Source of the DNA: CAZONU01 sp965370045
Lineage (GTDB): Bacteria > Planctomycetota > SZUA-567 > JAKLDR01
Assembly: GCA_965370045.1 (NCBI GenBank)
Contig: CBDUSI010000116.1
Coordinates: 1 to 14,301, forward strand
DNA length: 14,301 bases
Direction of reading: 5' to 3'
Of the stretch, positions 1 to 8,289 are shown one piece after another (positions within the stretch are counted from its first letter, which is position 1; each line of letters begins with the position of its first letter). The notes beneath the pieces were generated by a model that worked only from the letters and a program-made list of their open reading frames with translations, was not told the origin of the DNA and searched no databases. Made by a program: the position numbers and the translations under genes.

Positions 1-94
1 CATCGCGCTCACCCTCGGGCCTCGCATCGCTCGGGAGCGCCTGCCGTCACGGCGCGCCATTTTTCAACGGCCTGCTAGGGAAGGGGGAAGAGCG
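1..94. other. Left-edge segment upstream of ftsI, no assignable gene
   Basis: This segment precedes the ftsI start and no protein family could be recognised in any frame. One + frame, open from the window edge, ends in a TGA at 96-98 that overlaps the ftsI GTG (GTGA), the pattern seen between other genes of this cluster, so it may be the tail of an upstream gene. Its last residues (ending NGLLGKGEER) do not resemble the known end of RsmH, and FtsL is too variable to judge. A second frame ends in TAG at 76-78. The ftsI frame itself is also open back to the edge. The purine-rich stretch at 78-90 can serve as the ftsI ribosome binding site. No promoter is visible. Confidence 0.4.
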
Positions 95-1885
95 GTGACG
101 CCCAATCGAGCGGAGAGGTTCAAGCACAACCTGATTCTCTTCGGCATTTGCGCGCTGTTCGTGATGCTGGGCGGCCGCCTCTACTACCTCCAGGTAGTCC
201 GTCACCAGGAGTACCTGGCCGCCGTTGAGGCGCAGACCAAGCTGGAGATAGTGCTGCCCGCGCCCCGCGGGGAAATCCTCGACCGCGAAGGCAGGCGCCT
301 GGCGCTCAGCGTGCCGGCCTACACCGTGGCGGCCAGCCTGCCGGAGATCGCCGACCCGGCGGCCACCGCCGGGAAGCTGGCCCCGATCATGGGCGTGAGC
401 CGGGACTACCTGCTGCGCCGGCTGCGCCGGCCCGAGTCGATACGTTTCGTCTACCTCAAGCGCAAGGTCTCGGTGGAGGTCGCCCGGCGCATCGAGAGCG
501 GGCAGAAGGCCGAGGCTCAGGGGGGCGGGGCGCGGCCGCTGCGCGGCGTGCACCTCTTGCCCGACAGCCGGCGCAGCTACCTGTGCGGCACCACGGCCTG
601 TCACCCGCTGGGCTTCACCCGCTGGAAGGCCGACCTGGGCGACACCGGTCAGGAGGGCGTGGAGCGCGCCCTGGACGGGGCCCTGCGCGGTAGGCCGGGC
701 AGGTGGCAACTGCGCCGCGACGGCCGGGCCCGGGCCATCGGCATCGTCGACGAGGAACTCACCGAGCCGGTGCCCGGCTACCGGGTGGTGCTGACCATTG
801 ACCTCGGCGTGCAGCGCGCCCTGGAGGCCGAGCTCGAGAAGATCGCCGGGGAGTACAAGCCGGCCGGCGCCTTCGGGGTGGTGCTCGACCCCGCCAACGG
901 GCAGGTGCTGGCCATGGCCAGCTGGCCCAAGTTCGACCCCAACAAGCCGGGCGACTGCCCGGCGGGCGGCCGGCTGAACCGCGTCCTGACCACGGTGCTC
1001 GAGCCGGGCTCGACCATGAAACCGCTTATCGCGGCCGCGGCCCTGGAAGAGGGCGTTTACAGGCCCACCAGCAAGCTCTATTGCGAGAAGGGCGCCTGGC
1101 GGCCACGGCGCGGCCGGACCATCACCGACGTCCACGGCTACGGCTGGCTGACGCTCACCGACGTGGTGGTCAAGAGCAGCAACATCGGCATGGCCAAGGT
1201 GGGTCGCAAGATGGGCGCGCGGCGCCTGGAGCGCTACTGCCGGACCTACGGCTTCGGACGCGCCACCGGGCTGGGGCTGCCCGGCGAGAGCCGCGGAATT
1301 CTGCAGCCCCTCCGGCGCTGGACGGGCGACTCGGTGCTTTCGATTCCCTTCGGACACGAGATTTCAGTGACCCCGCTGCAACTGGCCGTGGCCTACGGGG
1401 CCCTGGCCAACGGCGGGGTGCTCTACCGCCCGCAGATCGTCCGGCGGATAGAGGACCCGGACGGCGAGACCGTCCAGGATTTCCCGCCCGCGCCGGTGGG
1501 CCGGGTGATTTCTCAAAAGACCAGCGCGACCATGAGGGAAATACTCAGACAGGTAGTGGTGCGCGGCACGGGCAGGCGTGCCCAGGTGAGGGGCTACGAC
1601 GTGGCCGGGAAGACCGGCACCGCCCGCAAGCTGGTCGGCGGCCGCTACTCGGACAGGAAGCACTTCGCGTCCTTCGTGGGCTTCGCGCCCGCGGACCGGC
1701 CCCGCGCCCTGGCGCTGATCATCGTCGACGAGCCCCAGGGCGCCCACTACGGGGGCGTCGTGGCCGGGCCGGCGGTGGCCGCGGTGCTGGAGAGCACCCT
1801 GACCCAAATGGGGGTGCCCCGGAAGCCGGCGGGGACGGTGGCTGCCAGGGGGCCGCGCGCCAGGAGCAGGAGCAGGAGACGCTGA
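95..1885 (+). CDS. ftsI: Septal class B penicillin-binding protein (FtsI/PBP3-type peptidoglycan D,D-transpeptidase)
   Basis: This enzyme cross-links septal peptidoglycan on the outer face of the cytoplasmic membrane, as partner of FtsW. The 596 residues match the usual FtsI length. One N-terminal membrane anchor (about 13-35) is followed by the PBP dimer domain with the RGEILDREG motif at 58-66. The transpeptidase domain then carries all three catalytic motifs: S306-T-M-K309 (active-site serine), S361-S-N363 and K506-T-G-T509. There are no PASTA repeats. The tail is strongly basic (ARSRSRRR) and is encoded by a short tandem repeat. GTG at 95 is chosen because it follows purine-rich AGGGGGAAG and puts the membrane anchor near the N-terminus; the frame is open further upstream, so a longer protein is not excluded. 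Position next to murE in a dcw cluster favours FtsI over the elongation enzyme PBP2. Confidence 0.95.
   Translation: MTPNRAERFKHNLILFGICALFVMLGGRLYYLQVVRHQEYLAAVEAQTKLEIVLPAPRGEILDREGRRLALSVPAYTVAASLPEIADPAATAGKLAPIMGVSRDYLLRRLRRPESIRFVYLKRKVSVEVARRIESGQKAEAQGGGARPLRGVHLLPDSRRSYLCGTTACHPLGFTRWKADLGDTGQEGVERALDGALRGRPGRWQLRRDGRARAIGIVDEELTEPVPGYRVVLTIDLGVQRALEAELEKIAGEYKPAGAFGVVLDPANGQVLAMASWPKFDPNKPGDCPAGGRLNRVLTTVLEPGSTMKPLIAAAALEEGVYRPTSKLYCEKGAWRPRRGRTITDVHGYGWLTLTDVVVKSSNIGMAKVGRKMGARRLERYCRTYGFGRATGLGLPGESRGILQPLRRWTGDSVLSIPFGHEISVTPLQLAVAYGALANGGVLYRPQIVRRIEDPDGETVQDFPPAPVGRVISQKTSATMREILRQVVVRGTGRRAQVRGYDVAGKTGTARKLVGGRYSDRKHFASFVGFAPADRPRALALIIVDEPQGAHYGGVVAGPAVAAVLESTLTQMGVPRKPAGTVAARGPRARSRSRRR
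1862..1879 (+). repeat. Hexanucleotide tandem repeat (AGGAGC x3, last copy AGGAGA) spanning the murE ribosome binding site
   Basis: Copies start at 1862, 1868 and 1874. They encode the Arg-Ser-Arg-Ser-Arg-Arg end of FtsI. Each contains AGGAG; the last (1874-1878) lies 6 bases before the murE ATG at 1885 and is the likely ribosome binding site. Gain or loss of one unit would keep the ftsI frame and leave the last site in place. Confidence 0.75.
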
Positions 1886-3354
1886 TGCGCCTTGATGATC
1901 TCGCCGGCAGAATCGACGGGGCCCGGTTACTGGGCGCCGGCGAGGTCGAGGTCACCGACCTGGCCTACGATTCCCGCGAGGTCCGGCCGGGCACGCTGTT
2001 CATGGCGCTGCCCGGCGATAGGTTGGACGGCGCAGACTTCGCGGGGAGCGCGGCGAAGGCCGGGGCCGCGGCGCTGATGACCGAGAGGAGCGAGAAGCTC
2101 ACCGAGCTTCCCCAGATCGTGGTTCCCGACGCGCGTGCGGCGATGGCCGTGGCGGCCCGCGCGCTGCTCGGCGACCCCGCCGCGGGGCTCAAGCTGATCG
2201 CCATCACCGGCACCAACGGCAAGACCACCACCGCCTACTTGCTGCGCCACGTCCTCGGCCAGGCCGGCATGAAGTGCGGCATGACCGGCACGGTGGAGCA
2301 CGACCTGGGCGCCGGAACCCGGGCAGCGCGGATGACCACCCCGGAGAGCCTGGATCTCTACCGTTTTTACGCGGCGATGCGCGCGGCCGGCTGCAGCGCG
2401 GCGGTCAGCGAGGTCTCCAGCCACGCGCTGGTTAAGCAGCGCGTCGCCGGGGTGCGTTTCGCGGCGGCGGTCTTCACCAACCTGACCCGCGACCACCTCG
2501 ACTTTCACGGGGACATGCAGAGCTATTTCCGGGCCAAGGCCCGGCTGTTCGAGGGGCTCGCGGAGGACGCCGTCGCGGTGCTCAACGCCGACGACGAGTA
2601 CGCCCCGCGCCTGGCGGAGATGACCCCCGCGCGAACGCTGACCTACGGCCTGGTTGCGTCGGCCGAGGTGCGCGGCCGGGTGATGAACCTGTCTACTGTT
2701 GGCACGGTGTTCCGCCTGTCCCGCGGGGACTTCGACGCCGAGGTGCACATGAACCTGCTCGGCGCGCACAACGTCCACAACGCCCTGGCCGCCGCGGCGG
2801 CCGCCGTCACCCTGGGGCTGGACATGCCCCGGATAGTCGAGGGGTTGGCCACCTTCGAGGGCGTGCCCGGGCGGCTGGAGTCAGTGGACTGCGGGCAGGA
2901 CTTCCGCGTGCTGGTGGACTACGCGCACACCGACGACGCGCTGCGCTCGGTGCTGAAGAGCATTCGCGACCTCTACCCCCGGCGGGTGATCACCGTCTTC
3001 GGCTGCGGCGGCGACCGTGACCGCGGCAAGCGCCCGCGCATGGGCCGCGCCGTCGAGGAGCTTTCGGACGTCGCGGTAATCACCAGCGACAATCCCCGCG
3101 GCGAGGAACCCGGAGCCATAATCGCCGAGATTCTCGGCGGGCTGGCCGAGCCGGACAGGGCTGTCGTCGAGCCGGACCGCGCGGCGGCCATCGAGAGGGC
3201 CGTGCGCCTGGCCGCGCCCGGCGACGTGGTGCTGATTGCCGGCAAGGGCCACGAGACCTACCAGATACTGGGTGCGGAGCGCATAGATTTCGACGACCGG
3301 CAGGTGGCCCGCAGCGCGCTCGAGCGGAGCCTGGCGGGGGGCGGCCATGTTTGA
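1885..3354 (+). CDS. murE: UDP-MurNAc-L-Ala-D-Glu:meso-diaminopimelate ligase
   Basis: This cytoplasmic ATP-dependent Mur ligase adds the third stem-peptide residue to UDP-MurNAc-L-Ala-D-Glu. The 489 residues match the family (about 490-500). The N-terminal UDP-binding domain is followed by the ATP loop TGTNGKTTT (108-116), the acidic/His region FTNLTRDHLDFHGD (197-210), the usually carbamylated lysine in FRAKARLF (K218), and the C-terminal domain with DYAHTDDAL (345-353) and FGCGGDRDRGKR (372-383). The DNPR motif at 402-405 is the signature of enzymes that use meso-diaminopimelate rather than lysine. ATG at 1885 shares one base with the ftsI stop (TGATG) and has AGGAG six bases upstream. The frame is open far into ftsI, but that part is only a shadow of ftsI. 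Confidence 0.96.
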   Translation: MRLDDLAGRIDGARLLGAGEVEVTDLAYDSREVRPGTLFMALPGDRLDGADFAGSAAKAGAAALMTERSEKLTELPQIVVPDARAAMAVAARALLGDPAAGLKLIAITGTNGKTTTAYLLRHVLGQAGMKCGMTGTVEHDLGAGTRAARMTTPESLDLYRFYAAMRAAGCSAAVSEVSSHALVKQRVAGVRFAAAVFTNLTRDHLDFHGDMQSYFRAKARLFEGLAEDAVAVLNADDEYAPRLAEMTPARTLTYGLVASAEVRGRVMNLSTVGTVFRLSRGDFDAEVHMNLLGAHNVHNALAAAAAAVTLGLDMPRIVEGLATFEGVPGRLESVDCGQDFRVLVDYAHTDDALRSVLKSIRDLYPRRVITVFGCGGDRDRGKRPRMGRAVEELSDVAVITSDNPRGEEPGAIIAEILGGLAEPDRAVVEPDRAAAIERAVRLAAPGDVVLIAGKGHETYQILGAERIDFDDRQVARSALERSLAGGGHV

Positions 3355-4735
3355 GTGCAGCGTCGCCGAGGTGGCCCGCATGGCGGGCGGGGAAGTGATA
3401 TTCGGTTCCGGGGACGTTGCGGTGCGCGGGGTCATCGTCGACAGCCGCCAGGTGCGTGGCGACGAGCTTTTCGCGGCCCTGCCCGGGGAGCGCTTTGACG
3501 GCCACGACTTCGTCTGGCGGGCCTTCGCCGCGGGGTGCTCTGCCGCGATGGTCTCGGTCGAGATCCGCGAGGGGCAGGTGCCTTCGCGCGGGGCGCTGGT
3601 GCGGGTGGACGACGTTTACGAGGGCCTGGGGCGCCTGGCCGCCGGGCACCGGCGGGCGTTCGGGATTCCCTGGATTGCGGTGACCGGCTCCTGCGGCAAG
3701 AGCACAACCAAGGAGCTCATCGCCCTGACCCTGGGCGCACCCGACGAGGTGCTCAAGGCCGCGGCCAGTTTCAACAACCGCGTGGGCGTTCCGCTTACCC
3801 TTCTGGGCGCCGCGCCCGAGCACCGCTTCGCGGTCGTGGAACTGGGCTCCAACCACAGCGGGGAGCTGGCCCCCCTGGTGGACATGGTCGCGCCGGACGT
3901 CGCGGTAATCACCTGCGTGGCCCCCGCGCACCTGGCGGGCCTGGGGAGCCTCGACGGCGTGGCCGAGGAGAAGTCGGCTGTCCTGGCGGGGCTGAAGAGC
4001 GACGGGCTCGCCGTGCTCAACGCCGATGACAAGTACTTCGAGTTCTTCCGCGCGCGCGCCCCCGGGAAGGTGATCAGTTTCGGGCTGGGCCCGGCCGCGG
4101 AGGTCCGCGCCGAGGGCGTTGAGATCGATCCCGAGGGCACCGAGTTCTCGCTGCCCGGCGGCGCGAGAGTGCGCCTGCCCCTGCCGGGGGTCCACAACGT
4201 TCGCAACGCCCTGGCCGCCGTGGCGGTGGCCCACGCCCAGGGAGTGGACTTCGACCAGATCGCCGAGCGGCTGGCCGCTGCCCGGCCGATGCACATGCGC
4301 AGCCGCCTGGTGCGCCTCGGCGGACTGCTGCTGCTCGAGGACTGCTACAACGCTAACCCGGCCAGCTTCCTGGCCGCGCTGGAGGCCCTCGACGGGCTGG
4401 GTGACGGCCGCAAGGTGGTGGTGGCCGGCGACATGGCCGAGCTGGGCGGCCACTCCGAGGAGCATCACCATGCTCTGGGCGAGGAGATTGCCGGGCGCGG
4501 GGTGGAGCTGCTGGTCACCGTCGGCGGTGAGGCCCGGCGGATATCGGAGGCCGCCTCGCGGAGCACCGCGCGGGTAGAGAGTCATTACTTTCTGGACGCG
4601 GCGGTGGCCGCCAGGGAAGTACCCGGACTGTTGAAGGCCGGCGACGTCGTGCTGGTGAAGGGGTCGCGCAGCGTGGGTCTGGAGGTGGTGGTCGCGGCCA
4701 TATGCCGGACCTTCGGAGCGGGGGAGGGCGCCTGA
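3347..4735 (+). CDS. murF: UDP-MurNAc-tripeptide--D-alanyl-D-alanine ligase
   Basis: MurF completes the cytoplasmic precursor by joining D-Ala-D-Ala, made by the Ddl encoded downstream, to UDP-MurNAc-tripeptide with ATP. The 462 residues are of normal length. Visible motifs are the ATP loop TGSCGKSTTK (113-122), the MurF-type FNNRVGVPLTLL (142-153), ELGSNHSGEL (165-174), LPGVHNVRNALA (279-290), EDCYNANPAS (331-340), GDMAELG (361-367) and VKGSRSVGLE (437-446). These last four separate it from MurC, MurD and MurE. The ATG overlaps the end of murE by 8 bases. The ribosome binding site is only a G-rich stretch, so translation probably relies on coupling to murE. Confidence 0.95.
   Translation: MFECSVAEVARMAGGEVIFGSGDVAVRGVIVDSRQVRGDELFAALPGERFDGHDFVWRAFAAGCSAAMVSVEIREGQVPSRGALVRVDDVYEGLGRLAAGHRRAFGIPWIAVTGSCGKSTTKELIALTLGAPDEVLKAAASFNNRVGVPLTLLGAAPEHRFAVVELGSNHSGELAPLVDMVAPDVAVITCVAPAHLAGLGSLDGVAEEKSAVLAGLKSDGLAVLNADDKYFEFFRARAPGKVISFGLGPAAEVRAEGVEIDPEGTEFSLPGGARVRLPLPGVHNVRNALAAVAVAHAQGVDFDQIAERLAAARPMHMRSRLVRLGGLLLLEDCYNANPASFLAALEALDGLGDGRKVVVAGDMAELGGHSEEHHHALGEEIAGRGVELLVTVGGEARRISEAASRSTARVESHYFLDAAVAAREVPGLLKAGDVVLVKGSRSVGLEVVVAAICRTFGAGEGA
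4721..4728 (+). promoter_or_regulatory. Ribosome binding site of mraY
   Basis: The GGGGAGGG stretch inside the end of murF contains GGAGG at 4723-4727, 10 bases before GTG 4738. It supports that GTG over the in-frame ATG at 4702, which lies upstream of this site and would add 12 residues unlike any MraY N-terminus. Confidence 0.6.
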
Positions 4736-4737
4736 CC

Positions 4738-5979
4738 GTGCTTTACTACCTCTACCAGCTGGCCGGGTCCTCGCAGTGGCTGTCCTGGACCAGGCTCTTC
4801 CAGTACGTGACCTTCCGCGCCGCGGCGGCGGGCTTCACCGCCTTCGTGGTCGCCGTGCTGCTGGGCCCGCGAGTCATCGGTTGGCTTCGGCGGATGAAAG
4901 TCACCGACGCCATCACCAAGAATGACAGCGACAAGCTCGACGAGCTGCACAGCGGCAAGAAGAACACGCCCACTATGGGAGGTCTGCTGATCGTCAGCGG
5001 GACGCTGCTGGCCTGCCTGCTGTGGGCCAACTGGCCGGGGGTGATGGCCGCCGAGCCCGTGCCCTCCGGGGCCGCCGGCGCCGAGCAGTTCGCCCGGACC
5101 CACGCCCGGTACGAGGCGGCCAAGGCCGGTGGGTTTTACGTGCTGGTGGGCATGGCGGTGATGGCCGGCATGGCCGTCCTGGGCTTCGTCGACGACTACA
5201 TCAAGCTCCGCGGCCGGAAGGGCATGCGCCTCTGGACCAAGCTCTTCTGGCAGGTGGCGGTGGCCCTGGCCGCCGGGCTGGCGGTCTACTACCTGCTGCC
5301 CCTGGAGAACGATCCCCACCGGGGCAACGTGTATTTCCCCTTTGTCAGCGTCAGGAACCTGAGCCTTCCGGGAGGCGGCTCCGAAGCCATAAGCGGCATG
5401 TACCTGCCACTGGGCGCCGGCATCGCTCTCTTCGCCGTGCTGGTGATGGTGGGCAGCTCCAACGCGGTCAACCTGGCCGACGGGCTCGACGGGCTGGCCG
5501 CCGGCTGCGCGGTGGTGGTCGCCGGCTGCTACGCGGCGCTGAGCTACGTGGCCGGCAACCGGGTGCTCTGTGACCACTTGCTGCTGCCCTTCGTGCAGGG
5601 CGGCGGGGAGCTGGCGGTGTGCTCGGCGGCGCTGGCCGGGGCCTGCATGGGCTTCCTGTGGTACAACTGCCACCCGGCGGAGGTCTTCATGGGCGACACC
5701 GGCTCGCTGCCCATCGGGGCCTTCATGGGTTACATCGCGTTGACCATCAAGCACGAGTTCCTGCTGGTGCTGGTCGGTGGCATCTTCGTGGCCGAGGCGG
5801 TCAGCGTTCTCCTGCAAGTCGCCTCCTTCCGGCTGTTCGGGAAGAGAATCTTCAAGATAGCTCCGCTCCATCACCACTTCGAGTTCAAGGGCTGGCAAGA
5901 GAACAAGGTGGTGGTCCGTTTCTGGATAGTGGCGATAGTCCTGGCCTTGGCCAGCATCGCCACGCTGAAGATAAGGTAG
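4738..5979 (+). CDS. mraY: Phospho-N-acetylmuramoyl-pentapeptide-transferase (MraY)
   Basis: This polytopic inner-membrane enzyme transfers phospho-MurNAc-pentapeptide from UDP to undecaprenyl phosphate, making lipid I. Motifs in order are LGPRVIGWL (42-50), KKNTPTMGG (74-82), the aspartate pair in VDDYIK (D152, D153), NAVNLADGLDGLA (242-254; the usual Thr before the Asp is Ala here), MGDTGSLPIGAFMG (318-331), and the histidine-rich PLHHHFEFKGW (376-386). The start is taken as GTG 4738, two bases after the murF stop; this gives VLYYLYQL, a typical MraY beginning. The 413 residues exceed the roughly 360 of E. coli MraY. The extra length includes about 30 residues between helices 2 and 3 (about 97-130) and a longer segment around 190-220. 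Confidence 0.95.
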   Translation: MLYYLYQLAGSSQWLSWTRLFQYVTFRAAAAGFTAFVVAVLLGPRVIGWLRRMKVTDAITKNDSDKLDELHSGKKNTPTMGGLLIVSGTLLACLLWANWPGVMAAEPVPSGAAGAEQFARTHARYEAAKAGGFYVLVGMAVMAGMAVLGFVDDYIKLRGRKGMRLWTKLFWQVAVALAAGLAVYYLLPLENDPHRGNVYFPFVSVRNLSLPGGGSEAISGMYLPLGAGIALFAVLVMVGSSNAVNLADGLDGLAAGCAVVVAGCYAALSYVAGNRVLCDHLLLPFVQGGGELAVCSAALAGACMGFLWYNCHPAEVFMGDTGSLPIGAFMGYIALTIKHEFLLVLVGGIFVAEAVSVLLQVASFRLFGKRIFKIAPLHHHFEFKGWQENKVVVRFWIVAIVLALASIATLKIR

Positions 5980-5986
5980 GCGCTCC

Positions 5987-7153
5987 GTGAAGCAGAGCCG
6001 CTCGTGGCTGCTGGTAATCGTCGCCTCGCTGGTGGGCCTGGGGCTGGTGATGGTCTTCAGCACCAGCGCGGTGCACGCCGGGAAGTTCGGCTCGCCGATC
6101 CGGCTGCTGGTCAAGCAGACGGTCTGGCTGGCCCTGGGCCTGGTGGTGATGCTCGTCGCCTGGAAGGTTGACTATCACCTCTACGCGCGGCACTGGAAGG
6201 TCGTCCTGGGTCTGACCGTCGCGATCCTGGTGGCCGTGCTGATCCCCGGACTGGGCAGCAGGCTCAACGGCGCCCGGCGCTGGATATTGGCGATGGGTTA
6301 CTCGGTGCAGCCTTCCGAGTTCGCCAAGGTCGGACTGGTGATCTTCGTGGCCGCATTCCTGTGCAAGTACCACCGCAACCTGGGCAACTTCCTGAAGGGC
6401 TTCCTCCCGGTGACCGCGGTGATAGCCGGGATATTCCTCTTGATAGTCCTGGAGCCGGACGCCGGCACGGCGCTGCTGGTCGGGACGGTGGCCTTCCTGA
6501 TGCTGCTGGTCGGCGGGGTTCGCCTCAAGCACCTCCTGCCTCTGGTGATGGTTGCCGCGCCGGTGGTGGCCCTGGCCATTTTCGTCAAGCACGACTACAT
6601 CGAGCGGCGCATTGTGGCCTTCCTGCACCCCGAGCTCGACCCGCTGGGCGCCGGGTACCAGGCCCGCCAGTCGCTGCTGGCCCTGGGCTCCGGGGGCTTC
6701 TTCGGCAAGGGGCTGGGCAACGGGCAGATCAAGCTGCACTTCCTTCCCGAGGCGCACACCGACTTCGTGCTGGCGATAATCGGCGAAGAGCTGGGCCTGG
6801 TGGGCACCCTGGCGGTGGTCGGCCTCTTCGTGGGGCTGGTCTACCACGGCATGAAGATCGCGCAGACCGCGCCGGACCGCTTCGGCTTCCTGCTGGTCTT
6901 CGGGCTGATCGTGTTCATCGGGCTGCAGGCGGCCATCAACGTCGCGGTGGTCACCGCCTCGGTCCCCACCAAGGGGATCAGTCTGCCGCTGGTCAGCTAT
7001 GGAGGATCGAGCCTGCTGTCCACCATGCTGAGTCTGGGAATCATCCTCAACGTGGCCCGGGCCGCCGACAGCGTGGAGGAGTGCGACCGGGAATTCGAGG
7101 AGATGATGGCTGTTCCCGACGAGGCGGACGGCCTCAACGAGCTGGCCGGGTAG
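5987..7153 (+). CDS. ftsW: SEDS-family peptidoglycan glycosyltransferase FtsW
   Basis: FtsW is a multi-pass membrane enzyme that polymerises lipid II into glycan strands at the septum together with FtsI. The 388 residues show about ten hydrophobic helices and the SEDS signatures NGARRWI (94-100), QPSEFAKVG (108-116), EPDAGTALL (156-164), LPEAHTDFVLAIIGEELG (253-270, with the likely catalytic Asp259) and GISLPLVSYGGSSL (330-343). RodA is the alternative family member, but the position between mraY and murG identifies FtsW. The GTG start lies 7 bases after the mraY stop; an AAGGTAGG stretch just upstream is a modest ribosome binding site. The cytoplasmic C-terminal tail (about 361-388) is rich in Asp and Glu. 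Confidence 0.93.
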   Translation: MKQSRSWLLVIVASLVGLGLVMVFSTSAVHAGKFGSPIRLLVKQTVWLALGLVVMLVAWKVDYHLYARHWKVVLGLTVAILVAVLIPGLGSRLNGARRWILAMGYSVQPSEFAKVGLVIFVAAFLCKYHRNLGNFLKGFLPVTAVIAGIFLLIVLEPDAGTALLVGTVAFLMLLVGGVRLKHLLPLVMVAAPVVALAIFVKHDYIERRIVAFLHPELDPLGAGYQARQSLLALGSGGFFGKGLGNGQIKLHFLPEAHTDFVLAIIGEELGLVGTLAVVGLFVGLVYHGMKIAQTAPDRFGFLLVFGLIVFIGLQAAINVAVVTASVPTKGISLPLVSYGGSSLLSTMLSLGIILNVARAADSVEECDREFEEMMAVPDEADGLNELAG

Positions 7154-7156
7154 GAG
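7152..7156 (+). promoter_or_regulatory. Ribosome binding site of murG
   Basis: AGGAG overlaps the ftsW stop codon (TAG 7151-7153) and lies 11 bases before GTG 7168. That GTG is the only start codon between the ftsW stop and the first MurG motif, so it fixes the murG start although the spacing is somewhat long. Confidence 0.5.
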
Positions 7157-7167
7157 CAGCAGCGGCC

Positions 7168-8289
7168 GTGGCCCCGGAGCGTCCCAGCGATTCCCCGCGC
7201 ATCGTCCTGGCGGGTGGGGGCACCGGTGGGCACGTCTTCCCGGGTCTGGCCCTGGCCGAGGAACTCAAGCTTCAGAATCCCGGTGTGGAAGTGATGTTCG
7301 TGGGTGCGCCGGGAGGGATCGAGGAGAGGCTGGTCCCCGAGGCCGGCTGGCGGTTGGAGCTGGTCGAATCCGTCAAGGTCCGCGGCAAGCTGGGCTATCT
7401 TCGTCTGCCCTTTGCGTTGCTCAAGGCCATGCGCGCGGCGTCAAGGCTGTTCAAGGCCTTCAAGCCCCACGCGGTGGTGGCGCTCGGCGGATACGCGGCG
7501 CTGGCCCCTGCGCTGGCTGCCCGGTGGAGGAGTATTCCCGTTGCCGTCCTGGAGCAGAACGCGATCCCCGGGCGGGTCAGCCGGTTTCTGTCGCGCTTTG
7601 CGGTCGAGGTGCACGCCACCTACCAGGAGTCGGTGGCCCACTTCCCGCGACCGGGCAAGGTGGCGGTCAGCGGTAACCCGGTGCGCCGGTCGATCATGGA
7701 AGCCGCCGCGCGCCGCGCGGAGCGAGGGACAGCCGAGAAGGTGTCGCTGCTGGTAGCCGGCGGCAGCCAGGGCGCCAGGCGGCTCAACGGGCTTTTCATG
7801 GAGGCGGTCGCCAAGCTGGCCCCGCAGGCCGGGGGGCTGAAGGTCGTGCACCTTACGGGGGTCGCGCATCATGAAGCCGCGGTGAGGGCCGCGGGCGACT
7901 TGCCGCTTGAGGTGGAACTGGTCGCCTTCGAGAAGGACATGGCCGCGCGCTACGCGGCTGCCGACGTGATACTCTCCCGGGCGGGGGCCACCGGCCTGGC
8001 GGAGATCGCGGTCTGCGGCCTGGCCGCGGTGCTGGTTCCTTTTCCCTTCGCCAAGGACAACCACCAGGAGGCCAACGCGCGGGCCTTCGAGCGCGCCGGC
8101 GCGGCCCGGGTGCTGCTCGAAGGGGAACTCAGCGGGGAGCGGCTGGCCGAGGAGCTTCGCGGGCTCATCGAAGACGCTGAAGCTCGCGCGGAGATGGCCG
8201 CGCGCATGAGCGCCCTGGGCCGCCCGGCGGCCGGGGCGCTGATTGCCGCGCGGATCCTGGCGCTGGCTGGCGGGAGGGCCGAGGCGTGA
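7168..8289 (+). CDS. murG: UDP-GlcNAc:lipid I N-acetylglucosaminyltransferase (MurG)
   Basis: MurG is a membrane-associated GT-B glycosyltransferase on the cytoplasmic face that adds GlcNAc to lipid I to give lipid II. The 373 residues show the N-terminal glycine-rich GGGTGGHVFPGLALAEEL (16-33), a second glycine-rich loop ALGGYAAL (105-112), EQNAIPGRVSRFL (129-141), GNPVRRSI (169-176), GGSQGARRLN (198-207) and the C-terminal donor-binding region SRAGATGLAEI (270-280) with PFPFAKDNHQEANA (291-304). The family usually reads SRAGA(T/L)T, so Gly at 275 is a minor change. GTG 7168 is used. The open frame extends far upstream into ftsW, but that part has no MurG similarity. Confidence 0.94.
   Translation: MAPERPSDSPRIVLAGGGTGGHVFPGLALAEELKLQNPGVEVMFVGAPGGIEERLVPEAGWRLELVESVKVRGKLGYLRLPFALLKAMRAASRLFKAFKPHAVVALGGYAALAPALAARWRSIPVAVLEQNAIPGRVSRFLSRFAVEVHATYQESVAHFPRPGKVAVSGNPVRRSIMEAAARRAERGTAEKVSLLVAGGSQGARRLNGLFMEAVAKLAPQAGGLKVVHLTGVAHHEAAVRAAGDLPLEVELVAFEKDMAARYAAADVILSRAGATGLAEIAVCGLAAVLVPFPFAKDNHQEANARAFERAGAARVLLEGELSGERLAEELRGLIEDAEARAEMAARMSALGRPAAGALIAARILALAGGRAEA

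Noticed and set aside
1081..1884. Extension of the murE frame 268 codons upstream, suggesting a fusion
   Set aside because: The extension lies out of frame within ftsI, is Arg/Gly-rich without any domain, and a well-spaced ribosome binding site precedes ATG 1885.
4702..4737. Earlier ATG start for mraY
   Set aside because: It would add MPDLRSGGGRLT, unlike MraY N-termini, and lies upstream of the ribosome binding site at 4721-4728.
3080..6114. Long open frames on the - strand, for example about 500 residues each at 3080-4585 and 4585-6114
   Set aside because: They lie antisense to murF, mraY and ftsW, which have complete family motifs. Their translations are low-complexity, rich in His, Gln, Gly and Ala, as expected for antisense frames in GC-rich DNA.
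6361..7167. Extension of the murG frame about 270 codons upstream
   Set aside because: It overlaps the SEDS motifs of ftsW in another frame and has no recognisable domain; MurG similarity begins only just after GTG 7168.
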